Assembly (NCBI GenBank): GCA_003154025.1
Contig: PMCE01000466.1
Location: 1,107 to 9,926 of the forward strand
Length of the DNA: 8,820 nucleotides
Direction: 5' to 3'
Source: Syntrophaceae bacterium
GTDB lineage: Bacteria > Desulfobacterota > SM23-61
Positions 1 through 5,215 of the stretch are shown piece by piece. Both the position numbers and the translations under genes were made by a program. The notes under the pieces are model-generated. The model saw nothing but the letters and a program-made list of their open reading frames with translations, did no database searches and was not told where the DNA came from. How positions within the stretch are numbered: position 1 is the stretch's first letter; each line of letters begins with the position of its first letter.

Positions 1-1
1 G

Positions 2-604
2 TTTTCCAAGTTCTATCCGGCAGAGGATTACCATCAGGATTACTCGCAGAAGAACCCTCTACGTTACCGGTATTACCGGCAAGGCTCCGGAAGGGACCGC
101 GTTTTGGAGATGGTCTGGGGAAAGGAACCTGAACCGGAGAAATCAGCAGCCAAAGAAGACCGCGCTAAACCCGACGATGCCGCTCTCCGGAGAGAACTAA
201 CTACCATGCAGTACGAAGTCACCCAGCATGAGGGAACGGAGCCGCCCTTCCGGAATGAATACTGGGACAATAAGAGAGAGGGGATCTATGTGGACGTAGT
301 ATCGGGAGAACCCCTGTTCAGTTCGAAAGATAAATTTGACTCCGGGACCGGATGGCCCAGCTTCACGAAACCTCTCGACCCGGCCAATATCGTTGAAAAG
401 AACGATTTCAAGCTATTCTCGAAGAGAACCGAGGTCCGGAGCAAACAGGGAAATTCTCACCTGGGCCACGTTTTTTTCGATGGGCCTGCGCCCACCGGCC
501 AGCGCTACTGCATGAATTCAGCGGCCCTGCGCTTCATCCCCAAAGGGGATCTGGGAAAAGAGGGATACGGGCAGTATTCGAAACTCTTTAACGGTCAAAA
601 ATAG
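2..604 (+). CDS. msrAB: Peptide methionine sulfoxide reductase MsrA-MsrB fusion, 3' part (5' end outside window)
   Basis: The frame is open from base 2 to the stop at 602-604, giving 200 visible residues. Residues 1-40 are the end of an MsrA domain ([11 protein letters not shown], then the YYRQGSGRD and VWG segments). A charged linker of about 28 residues follows, then a complete MsrB domain (about 69-197) with [18 protein letters not shown] and [11 protein letters not shown]. MsrA reduces the S epimer and MsrB the R epimer of methionine sulfoxide in proteins. Cys160 in RYCMNS is the MsrB sulfenic-acid cysteine. It is the only cysteine in the visible chain: the zinc CxxC pairs are absent, the usual GCGWPSF resolving cysteine is Thr106, and the MsrA tail has SGRD where many members have CGRD. 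An ATG at 206 could start a lone MsrB, but the uninterrupted frame supports a fusion. The MsrA active-site cysteine would lie outside the window. Confidence 0.93.
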   Translation, partial: FSKFYPAEDYHQDYSQKNPLRYRYYRQGSGRDRVLEMVWGKEPEPEKSAAKEDRAKPDDAALRRELTTMQYEVTQHEGTEPPFRNEYWDNKREGIYVDVVSGEPLFSSKDKFDSGTGWPSFTKPLDPANIVEKNDFKLFSKRTEVRSKQGNSHLGHVFFDGPAPTGQRYCMNSAALRFIPKGDLGKEGYGQYSKLFNGQK

Positions 605-669
605 CGCCGCACGGCCTAAGACGGAATAAGGACATTTTGCGGGACACACTTAGCTCAACCGAAGCGCGA
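605..669. other. Short convergent intergenic gap, no terminator recognised
   Basis: This stretch separates the ends of msrAB (+) and the GNAT gene (-). No GC-rich hairpin with a T tract was seen on either strand. Confidence 0.5.
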
Positions 670-1146
670 TCAACCCAGGCAATTTAGGGCCAGTTCCAGA
701 AAAGCGGCCCCGGGTACGGGATTGTGGCGGTAGGGAGGAATTCTTTTGAAACCCAGCGATTCATACAGGTCCTGGGCTTCCTTCATCGCCGGGACCGTGT
801 CCAACCGCATGCGCACGTACCCTCTATCTCTAGCTTCCGCGATTATGGTCCGGGCGAGGCATTTGCCCACTCCCCGGTTGCGAAAAACAGGCCGTACATA
901 CAGCCGCTTCATTTCGCAAATTTCGCCCTCAATCTTCCGCAAGGCAACGCAACCCGCGACTTGATCTCCCTCCCAGGCGAGGAGAAGGCAGCCTTGGGGC
1001 GCCGCATAATCTCCCGGAAGCCCTGCTAATTCTTCCAGAAAATTCTGGAAATAGAGATCGAAATCCAGTGAAGCGGCATACTCCTCAAAGAGGGCCCGGG
1101 CCTGTGCCACTTCTTGGTTTGTTCCGATTCGAATAATCTTCACCAT
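670..1146 (-). CDS. GNAT family N-acetyltransferase
   Basis: A 158-residue protein with the full GNAT fold layout. An N-terminal helical part (about 10-45) precedes the central strands, where VAGCVALRKI and CEMKRLYVRP form beta-4. The acetyl-CoA pyrophosphate-binding motif A (RNRGVGKCLA, about 89-98) follows, and the C-terminal signature LYESLGFKRIPPY (127-139) closes it. Such enzymes transfer an acetyl group from acetyl-CoA to an amine; the substrate cannot be read from the sequence. The LDTVPAMKEA and PPYRHNPVPGA segments are typical of a common family of small stand-alone bacterial acetyltransferases. The ATG at 1144-1146 is followed immediately by GTG, and there is no convincing Shine-Dalgarno sequence upstream. 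A TATAAT hexamer lies on the - strand at 1155-1160, so a very short leader is possible. The gene is monocistronic and convergent with msrAB. Confidence 0.9.
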   Translation of the reverse strand: MVKIIRIGTNQEVAQARALFEEYAASLDFDLYFQNFLEELAGLPGDYAAPQGCLLLAWEGDQVAGCVALRKIEGEICEMKRLYVRPVFRNRGVGKCLARTIIAEARDRGYVRMRLDTVPAMKEAQDLYESLGFKRIPPYRHNPVPGAAFLELALNCLG

Positions 1147-1189
1147 GGTTCTCGATTATAAATGAGGATATCCAAGCCCCTAGGCCGGT

Positions 1190-1217
1190 GCAGGGGCGGT
1201 TTGCAAACCGCCCCTGC
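1190..1217. repeat. 28-bp perfect palindrome (dispersed-repeat type)
   Basis: The two 14-base halves (GCAGGGGCGGTTTG and its exact reverse complement) join without a spacer. It lies about 45 bp upstream of the GNAT start and has no T tract. It shares the GGGGCGG/CCGCCCC outer arms with the element at 1344-1375, which suggests a repeat family rather than a terminator. Confidence 0.75.
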
Positions 1218-1343
1218 GGATGTTGACCGCTGGCCACCTTTTCCCGCGCCTGGCCGCGAAAAAAATCGAGTCACTTAGAATTGAAATGGTGTTCACAATG
1301 GTGACAAACTTGCAGGAGCACCCTCCGTGGTTACCCCTTTTGC

Positions 1344-1375
1344 GGGCGGCCATCACGCCTTGGGCGTGACCGCCC
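1344..1375. repeat. Imperfect palindromic element related to 1190-1217
   Basis: Outer arms GGGCGG (1344-1349) and CCGCCC (1370-1375) and inner arms TCACGCC (1353-1359) and GGCGTGA (1363-1369) enclose a 3-base loop, with a 3-base bulge on the left. It lies about 30 bp beyond the stop of the arsN2-like gene and could act as an RNA stem there. No T tract follows directly on the - strand. Confidence 0.6.
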
Positions 1376-1401
1376 CTACAATATTCTTTTTTTGATTCCG
1401 G

Positions 1402-1848
1402 CTACGCCGGGTTAGGCCGTAGGTATTTTACCATGCAAACAGAACTGGTCGGACAGAGACCTTGAAATTCAGCCATCCCCTGTATTTCGGGCGGTGCGGA
1501 GTCCCTGGCAATTTTTTGGTACCCCCGTTTCGCAAAGAAATTCTCTACCGTCAAGGTCAGCAGGTACAGATCTTTGATCTTGAGAGAAACGGCATATTTC
1601 TCTGCCGTTGTGGTTAACTGAGAAGCAAGCCCCCGCTTCCGATACCGGGGGTCGACGGCCAAGGAACGGAGCAGCGCCAATCGCCCTACGACCTCCAGCC
1701 CGATCACTCCGACGATTTGTCCCTTTTCCTTCGCCACGAAGAAATGCCGGAGGTGCCGGGGAGTGATATCTTCATGGGGCAATTCGCAGGTTGTGAGTAA
1801 TTGCCTGATCCAAGGCTCATCCATGGGAGAGGCAGGCTCAGGGATCAT
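1402..1848 (-). CDS. arsN2: ArsN2-type arsenic-resistance GNAT acetyltransferase
   Basis: A 148-residue GNAT protein. Acetyl-CoA motif A is at about 65-76 (VDPRYRKRGLAS). The C-terminal half has LTLTVENFFAKRGYQKIAR followed by the family-typical tail PPEIQGMAEFQGLCPTSSVCMV (split here: PPEIQ at 119-123, LCPTSSVCMV at 131-140). That tail, with its Cys132 and Cys138, marks the ArsN2 group, which is repeatedly linked to arsenic genes. Its substrate is not established to my knowledge. The ATG at 1848 is preferred because AAAGGAAAG lies just upstream; the ATG at 1866 lacks a ribosome site. The frame stays open further upstream to 2163, but that part overlaps arsM in another frame and has no family resemblance. 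The gene lies 86 bp behind arsM on the same strand, so co-transcription is likely. Confidence 0.85.
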   Translation of the reverse strand: MIPEPASPMDEPWIRQLLTTCELPHEDITPRHLRHFFVAKEKGQIVGVIGLEVVGRLALLRSLAVDPRYRKRGLASQLTTTAEKYAVSLKIKDLYLLTLTVENFFAKRGYQKIARDSAPPEIQGMAEFQGLCPTSSVCMVKYLRPNPA

Positions 1849-1934
1849 TTTTTTCTTTCCTTTCATGACCCGGGAAATAGTAATCTGACTTTTATCATTC
1901 TTCCATCCCCGGCAATTTCCATCTTCCGGCCCCT

Positions 1935-2768
1935 TCAGGCCGCCGGTTTGACCGCGGAGACCTTCATGCTGACCACCGACCGGGCCAAGTCTTTGGCCTT
2001 TTCGCGGGGCAGGTTCAAATTCTTCACGATCTCCCGTGCCGTAGGGTCGTTGGACAGAAGTTCCGTGGGGAAAGGTACCTCTTCGATAACCCTGATCTCC
2101 TGAAAGCCCGCCGCCTGGATCGCTTGCATATAGTCGTTCTTGGTAACGGCTCCGGCCACGCAACCGAGGAAGGCCCCAACCGAATCCCTGATCTCCTGCG
2201 GGAGCTCCTGCAAGAGAACAATATCGGACACCATGAGGCGTCCTCCCGGTTTGAGCACCCGGAAGCCCTCCCGGAAGACCCTCTTCTTATCCGGCGCAAG
2301 GTTGATCACGCAATTGGAGATGATAATGTCTACGTGGTTATCGGCCACCGGCAGATTCTCGATTTCGCCCAGCCTGAACTCGACATTTCCATACGCGCCC
2401 TTCCGGGCGTTTTCCCGGGCCTTGTCAAGCATCTCTGCGGTCATATCAACGCCGATGACTTTTCCCGTCTCCCCTACCTGGTTGGCCGCAAGGAAACAAT
2501 CAAATCCGGCACCCGAACCGAGGTCGAGGACCACCTCCCCTTTTTTCAGAGAAGCCAGGGCCACGGGATTTCCGCAGCCGAGTCCGAGGTTGGCTCCCTC
2601 GGGAACGACCTTCAACTCGTCTTCGCTGTATCCGATCCTCTTGCTGATATCCTGCACCCGATTCTGGCCTCCGCAGCATGAACTGACCGGGGCGCAGCAT
2701 GAGCCTGATTTTTGGGCGATTTTGCCATACCCTTCCCGAACCGCTTTCTTAATCTCTTCCTCTTTCAT
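1935..2768 (-). CDS. arsM: Arsenite methyltransferase ArsM, intact copy
   Basis: A 277-residue SAM-dependent methyltransferase that methylates As(III) to methylated, partly volatile arsenicals in the cytoplasm. Motif I is intact (VLDLGSGAGFD, about 80-90), followed by the acidic strand end VIGVDM (104-109). The conserved arsenic-site cysteines are visible: Cys65 in LGCGNP, Cys153 in SNCVINL and Cys203 in LGCVAGA. The N terminus carries two extra Cys pairs (24/25 and 31/32). The post-motif PGGRL (174-178) is present. The ATG at 2768 is chosen because AGGAGGGGG sits a few bases upstream; an in-frame TTG at 2807 has no such site. Family members are about 260-280 residues, so this copy looks complete. 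It is followed by the arsN2-type gene and preceded by a probable terminator hairpin. Three degenerate relatives of its 5' end lie further right on the same strand. Confidence 0.95.
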   Translation of the reverse strand: MKEEEIKKAVREGYGKIAQKSGSCCAPVSSCCGGQNRVQDISKRIGYSEDELKVVPEGANLGLGCGNPVALASLKKGEVVLDLGSGAGFDCFLAANQVGETGKVIGVDMTAEMLDKARENARKGAYGNVEFRLGEIENLPVADNHVDIIISNCVINLAPDKKRVFREGFRVLKPGGRLMVSDIVLLQELPQEIRDSVGAFLGCVAGAVTKNDYMQAIQAAGFQEIRVIEEVPFPTELLSNDPTAREIVKNLNLPREKAKDLARSVVSMKVSAVKPAA

Positions 2769-2778
2769 TTCCCCCTCC
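2769..2778 (-). promoter_or_regulatory. Strong ribosome binding site that fixes the arsM start
   Basis: On the - strand AGGAGGGGGAA directly precedes ATG at 2768. This supports starting arsM here rather than at the upstream TTG. Confidence 0.8.
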
Positions 2779-2862
2779 TGATTTTTTTTGAGCTTAACGG
2801 TCCTCAACCATTTTCGGGAAAACTCAACTTTCCATTTTTCTTTGAGCCTCTTGATTTTGCTG

Positions 2863-2888
2863 AAAAGCAGCCACCGTGGGATGCTTTT
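2863..2888 (-). terminator. Candidate terminator hairpin after csaA
   Basis: On the - strand AAAAGCA pairs with TGCTTTT around a 12-base loop that itself contains CCAC/GTGG. It begins 12 bases beyond the csaA stop. The stem is AT-rich at its base with only four T's on the 3' side, so termination is plausible but not certain. It would separate the crotonase-csaA block from arsM. Confidence 0.4.
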
Positions 2889-2900
2889 TATCCAACCCGG

Positions 2901-3227
2901 CTAAACGACTACCGTTCCGTTCGGCATCGGCCGGTTCACGGTAAGAAGGGCCACGGACTTAATCTCCTCGCAGCCAACCCCCAAAAGCATCCCCTGAGAT
3001 TCAATTCCCCTGATCCTGACCGGGGCCAGGTTCGCCACCATCACGACCTTCATGCCCCGCAGCTCATCCGGCGCATAGCTCTGCGCGAGCCCCGCCACCA
3101 CGGTCCGCCTCTCTTCCCCGAGGTCCACTGCGAGCTTAAGGAGGCGGTCTGTTCCCGGGACCGGTTCGGCCGCAAGGACCTCTCCCACCCGAAGCTCAAT
3201 CCGTTTGAACTCTTCCAATGTGATCAC
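2901..3227 (-). CDS. csaA: CsaA-like tRNA-binding-domain protein (GTG start)
   Basis: A 108-residue protein made entirely of the EMAPII/Trbp111-type OB fold found at the C terminus of methionyl-tRNA synthetase and in stand-alone CsaA. Visible hallmarks are RIELRVGEVLAAE (9-21), GTDRLLKLAVDLG (25-37), RTVVAGLA (41-48), and the GMKVVMVANLAPVRIRG segment (58-74) with ESQGMLL. CsaA is described as a secretion-related chaperone, and the fold binds tRNA-like structures. The GTG at 3227 is preferred over ATGs at 3248 and 3257: a perfect AAGGAGGTGA site lies 5 bases upstream of it, and the resulting length matches the usual ~110 residues. The start overlaps the 3' end of the crotonase gene by 32 bp, suggesting translational coupling. 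Confidence 0.88.
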   Translation of the reverse strand: MITLEEFKRIELRVGEVLAAEPVPGTDRLLKLAVDLGEERRTVVAGLAQSYAPDELRGMKVVMVANLAPVRIRGIESQGMLLGVGCEEIKSVALLTVNRPMPNGTVVV

Positions 3228-3981
3228 AGCCGTCACCTCCTTGGTCATGGACCCCATATACCGGGGTCCTTTTGGAAAGCAGGGCATCGATTCCTTCCCG
3301 CCGATCGTTCCGGCTCCAGACGGCCTCAAAACAAGCCTTCTCGTCCCCTCCCCGAAGGACGCACTTCGCGGCCTGCAAAGCGGCGGGAGAGAGAGCGGCC
3401 ATCCGCCCGCTCCGCTTCAGAGCTTCATCCATTAAACTGTCAGCGGGAACCACTTCATTCAGCAAACCCATCGTGTACGCCCGGGAGGCGTCCACCTTTT
3501 GACCTGTCAGAAGAAACTCTGACGCATGAGTCCTCCCCACGGAGGCGATGAGGCGCCGGATGAGCCCCCAGCCCGGGATAAATCCATACGCCACTTCGGG
3601 CAAACGGAACGTGGCCAGCGGCGATGCAAATCTCAAATCGCAGGAAAGCGCCAGGGCCAGGCCGTCTCCGATCACCTGACCATTGATGGCGGCGATGGTT
3701 GGCTTGGGTAGCTGTTCGATCTGAGCAAAGACCCTTCTGCCGGTCTTGCCGGCCTCATTTTCGTTTTGAACCTGACGCCAGTACTTAAGGTCACCACCAG
3801 AGCAGAAAATTCCCTCGATGCCTCCGGTGATGACCAGAACCCTGGTTTGCCGATCAGCCCTTATCTCTTCCACCGCCAGGCCCAATTCCTCCAATGCCTC
3901 TCGATCCAGGGCATTGATGGGGGGACGATTCAGAATCAACAAGGCTGTCGGCCCTTCCCGCCTCAGAATCAACGAATTCAT
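3196..3981 (-). CDS. Crotonase superfamily protein (enoyl-CoA hydratase/isomerase-like)
   Basis: A 261-residue crotonase-fold protein, the usual family size. The CoA/oxyanion-hole segment FCSGGDLKYW is at 59-68, the second oxyanion region INGQVIGDGLALALSCDLRF at 99-118, and LPEVAYGFIPGWG at 127-139. Of the two catalytic glutamates of classical enoyl-CoA hydratase, the one in PEV (Glu129) is present. The other position (GGGCEL in the hydratase) reads GDGLAL, so Ala109 replaces Glu. A simple hydratase role is therefore doubtful; isomerase, hydrolase or decarboxylase chemistry is possible. The ATG at 3981 has GAGG 8 bases upstream; a TTG at 4089 is not supported. The family-like C terminus ends near KRTPVYG (237-243), and the last 18 residues overlap the csaA start, possibly an extension produced by a lost stop or frameshift. 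Confidence 0.85.
   Translation of the reverse strand: MNSLILRREGPTALLILNRPPINALDREALEELGLAVEEIRADRQTRVLVITGGIEGIFCSGGDLKYWRQVQNENEAGKTGRRVFAQIEQLPKPTIAAINGQVIGDGLALALSCDLRFASPLATFRLPEVAYGFIPGWGLIRRLIASVGRTHASEFLLTGQKVDASRAYTMGLLNEVVPADSLMDEALKRSGRMAALSPAALQAAKCVLRGGDEKACFEAVWSRNDRREGIDALLSKRTPVYGVHDQGGDGCDHIGRVQTD
3233..3242 (-). promoter_or_regulatory. Consensus ribosome binding site that fixes the csaA GTG start
   Basis: AAGGAGGTGA on the - strand is fully complementary to the 16S anti-Shine-Dalgarno end and lies at ideal distance from GTG 3227. It is inside the last codons of the upstream crotonase gene. Confidence 0.8.
3249..3269 (-). repeat. 7-bp stem-loop just upstream of the csaA ribosome site
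   Basis: GGACCCC (3263-3269, read on the - strand) pairs with GGGGTCC (3249-3255) around a 7-base loop. It lies within the coding end of the crotonase gene and 6 bases before the csaA ribosome site. It could influence coupling between the two genes; that role is inferred. Confidence 0.5.
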
Positions 3982-3997
3982 AACCCGAACCTCGTTC

Positions 3998-4141
3998 TTA
4001 TCCTGGAGAAAACTTCTGATGAATTGTCGAAGATCTATTTCCGCCACAGCGGGGAGTTTCAGACTGGCAATAGGGCCTCTTGGGGGCAACCCCCTTTGCC
4101 GCTCTTTCCCGAATCACCTTTTGGAATTCCCCTTCTTTCAT
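3998..4141 (-). pseudogene. arsM 5' remnant A (47-codon stub)
   Basis: An ATG at 4141 with a TGGAGG ribosome site opens a 47-codon frame. It starts MKEGEFQKVIRE, matching the ArsM N terminus (MKEEEIKKAVRE in the intact gene, MQEGETKKVIRE in remnant B). DNA similarity to remnant B continues for about 60 bases, then breaks where a GGGGG-TTG-CCCCC stem has been gained and the reading frame changes. The rest of the frame resembles nothing I recognise. The stop is 16 bases before the crotonase start, so this stub may now serve as a translated leader. This is an inference from short similarity. Confidence 0.55.
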
Positions 4142-4151
4142 TTCTTACCTC

Positions 4152-4225
4152 CATTTTCAAAGAATTTCCAAAGTGAAACCTCAGAGGACGCAGAGAAAAC
4201 AGAAAGGGGAACTCGTTCATTTCCT
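4152..4225 (-). repeat. Leader repeat, copy A (~74 bp)
   Basis: Gap-free match to 4611-4684 with four mismatches over 74 bases by eye. It contains the CTCTGCGTCCTCTGAGG-type core on the - strand and directly precedes the ribosome site and ATG of arsM remnant A. Weaker similarity continues through the start codon into the remnant, as far as about 4112. Confidence 0.85.
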
Positions 4226-4363
4226 TCTGCAATGTTGTTTTTGGAATTTTTCCCAAGGATGCACCTTTTCAACCGAAAATCTTCAATTTGGGCCTTAAAA
4301 CCGATGCTAATTCCAAAAGTAATTTTGTCATTGCCTGTGGCTGAATAGGAGAGTATTTGGAGA
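4226..4363. other. AT-richer spacer without a supported gene
   Basis: The base composition is clearly more AT-rich than the flanking genes. A - strand frame runs through (4138-4473), but its sequence resembles no family convincingly. No promoter or terminator is evident. Confidence 0.45.
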
Positions 4364-4600
4364 TTAACTATTTTCATCTCTTTCCGATTGACCAACAACC
4401 CACCATCTGACCTTGTAAAGAATCCGCACCCATAGGGTGCGGCTTTCAATTTGCCCCCCATAGGTAGGAGCATCTCTGATATCCCTCACCAATTCCTGGC
4501 TGGCGCAGCAGAAAGTGGCCGGACCGTAGCAACAGAGATCCTTCTGGGCAATCTTTCCATATCCTTCCCTTATCACCTTCTTTGTTTCTCCTTCTTGCAT
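4364..4600 (-). pseudogene. arsM 5' remnant B (N-terminal ~42 codons, then unrelated tail)
   Basis: The 78-codon frame begins at ATG 4600. Residues 1-41 align with the ArsM N terminus: MQEGETKKVIREGYGKIAQK, then Cys pairs CC (23/24) and CC (32/33), then QELVRDIRD against QNRVQDISK in intact ArsM. After that the similarity ends abruptly and the sequence runs through a hairpin (4424-4442) into unrelated residues. No SAM-binding motif remains. This is a truncated duplicate of arsM, not a functional methyltransferase. A short Cys-rich peptide could still be made, but nothing indicates this. Confidence 0.8.
4424..4442. repeat. 8-bp hairpin near the remnant B breakpoint
   Basis: CCGCACCC (4424-4431) and GGGTGCGG (4435-4442) pair perfectly around a 3-base loop. 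The element lies about 35 bases beyond the last ArsM-like codon of remnant B. It may be a small mobile palindromic repeat that accompanied the truncation, or an RNA stem; there is no clean T tract. Confidence 0.6.
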
Positions 4601-4610
4601 TTTCCACCCC

Positions 4611-4684
4611 CATTTTCAAAGAATTTCCAAAGTGAGACCTCAGAAGACGCAGAGAAAACAGGAAGGGGAACTCGATCATTTCCT
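4611..4684 (-). repeat. Leader repeat, copy B (~74 bp)
   Basis: Partner of 4152-4225 at an offset of 459 bases. It covers the last codons of the C_GCAxxG_C_C gene (stop at 4676-4678) and runs up to just before the ATG of arsM remnant B. As in copy A, the leader and the arsM 5' end behave as one duplicated unit. Confidence 0.85.
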
Positions 4685-5101
4685 AATCTCGGTTATTAGA
4701 TCATAGAGGATCCCTGAAGCTTCAGCGGTTAATTTTTTGCATCTCATCATATTCTCTTGTTTCCCGAACCCATTCAATAAGGTTTGGCAATGGGAAGAGC
4801 CAAACTTTTCTACAAATTTTTTTCTGTATTCCGCGGCAAGTTCATAAACCTCGGTTCTATCCGCTCCCGGTTTTGTCCTTCCCAAAAGCCATCCCAGAGC
4901 AATAATCCCCCCATTCAAGGCACCACAAGTCTCCAGGTGGGTCCCGCCGATCCCTCCTCCAAAACCGGTGGCTATTTTGGGCGTATAGTTCTTCTCGTCC
5001 TCAGCGAAGATTTGTATCATGGCTTTGGAAATGGACTCCGCACAGTGGAACCCTGATTGATAAAGCTGAAATACCTCATTCTCAGCTTCTTCCCTGGTCA
5101 T
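4676..5101 (-). CDS. C_GCAxxG_C_C family redox-type cysteine protein
   Basis: A 141-residue protein with the spaced cysteines of this family: Cys20 in GFHCAES, Cys59 in the glycine-rich segment TGFGGGIGG...ETCGALNGG, Cys105 in SSHCQTLLNG and Cys121 in MRCKKL. Members are widespread in anaerobes and are thought to be redox-active or metal-binding; no reaction is firmly assigned. The ATG at 5101 is chosen because AAGGGGGG lies upstream and the family sequence begins there (MTREEAENEVFQLY). An upstream TTG at 5158 is not needed. It sits 114 bp behind the ArsM-like gene on the same strand and may belong to that operon. Its 3' end runs into leader repeat copy B. Confidence 0.87.
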   Translation of the reverse strand: MTREEAENEVFQLYQSGFHCAESISKAMIQIFAEDEKNYTPKIATGFGGGIGGTHLETCGALNGGIIALGWLLGRTKPGADRTEVYELAAEYRKKFVEKFGSSHCQTLLNGFGKQENMMRCKKLTAEASGILYDLITEIRK

Positions 5102-5129
5102 CTTCAGCCCCCCTTTTTTCTTATTTTGA

Positions 5130-5158
5130 AAAATATTGAAAGAATGCCTATAAAACAA
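5130..5158 (-). promoter_or_regulatory. Weak candidate promoter for the C_GCAxxG_C_C gene
   Basis: On the - strand TTGTTT (5153-5158) and TATTTT (5130-5135) are separated by 17 bases in an AT-rich gap. Each matches the sigma-70 consensus at four of six positions, so this is only suggestive. Confidence 0.25.
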
Positions 5159-5215
5159 TAGCTTATCATTTCAGGGAGCGGAGCAGAGGCAAGCCTCCCT
5201 GGATTACGATGACGA

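Larger units (their letters stand above)
1147..1401. other. Intergenic region, 255 bp, two palindromes, no gene
   Basis: No coding frame with family resemblance was seen. Apart from the two palindromic elements, the AT-richer middle (about 1258-1315) shows no clear promoter or operator. Confidence 0.5.

Noticed and set aside
1155..1160. Perfect TATAAT on the - strand upstream of the GNAT start
   Set aside because: No -35-like hexamer lies 16-18 bases upstream and the distance to ATG is only 8 bases, so a promoter cannot be claimed beyond a possible very short leader.
1190..1217. Palindrome as a rho-independent terminator
   Set aside because: There is no T tract on either side, and the only adjacent gene end is almost 190 bases away.
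1867..2163. Upstream extension of the ArsN2-type reading frame by about 99 codons
   Set aside because: It overlaps arsM in another frame on the same strand, has glycine/arginine-rich composition typical of a shadow frame, and the ATG at 1848 has its own ribosome site.
2712..3551. 279-codon + strand open frame
   Set aside because: It runs antisense across three genes (arsM start, csaA, crotonase end), is rich in Pro, Arg and His and has no family features.
4138..4473. 111-codon - strand frame containing NIAEGNER, reminiscent of four-helix-bundle (23S intervening sequence) proteins
   Set aside because: Only about eight residues resemble the family, part of them come from the leader repeat, and the rest of the frame shows no match; it also overlaps both arsM remnants. 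A profile search of the frame would settle it.
4112..4684. CRISPR array or transposon ends
   Set aside because: There are only two repeat units 459 bases apart, with genes between them, and no transposase or terminal inverted repeats.
5174..5201. AGGGAG...CTCCCT inverted repeat downstream of the ArsM-like gene as a terminator
   Set aside because: The stem is short relative to its loop and no T tract follows, so read-through to the C_GCAxxG_C_C gene cannot be excluded.
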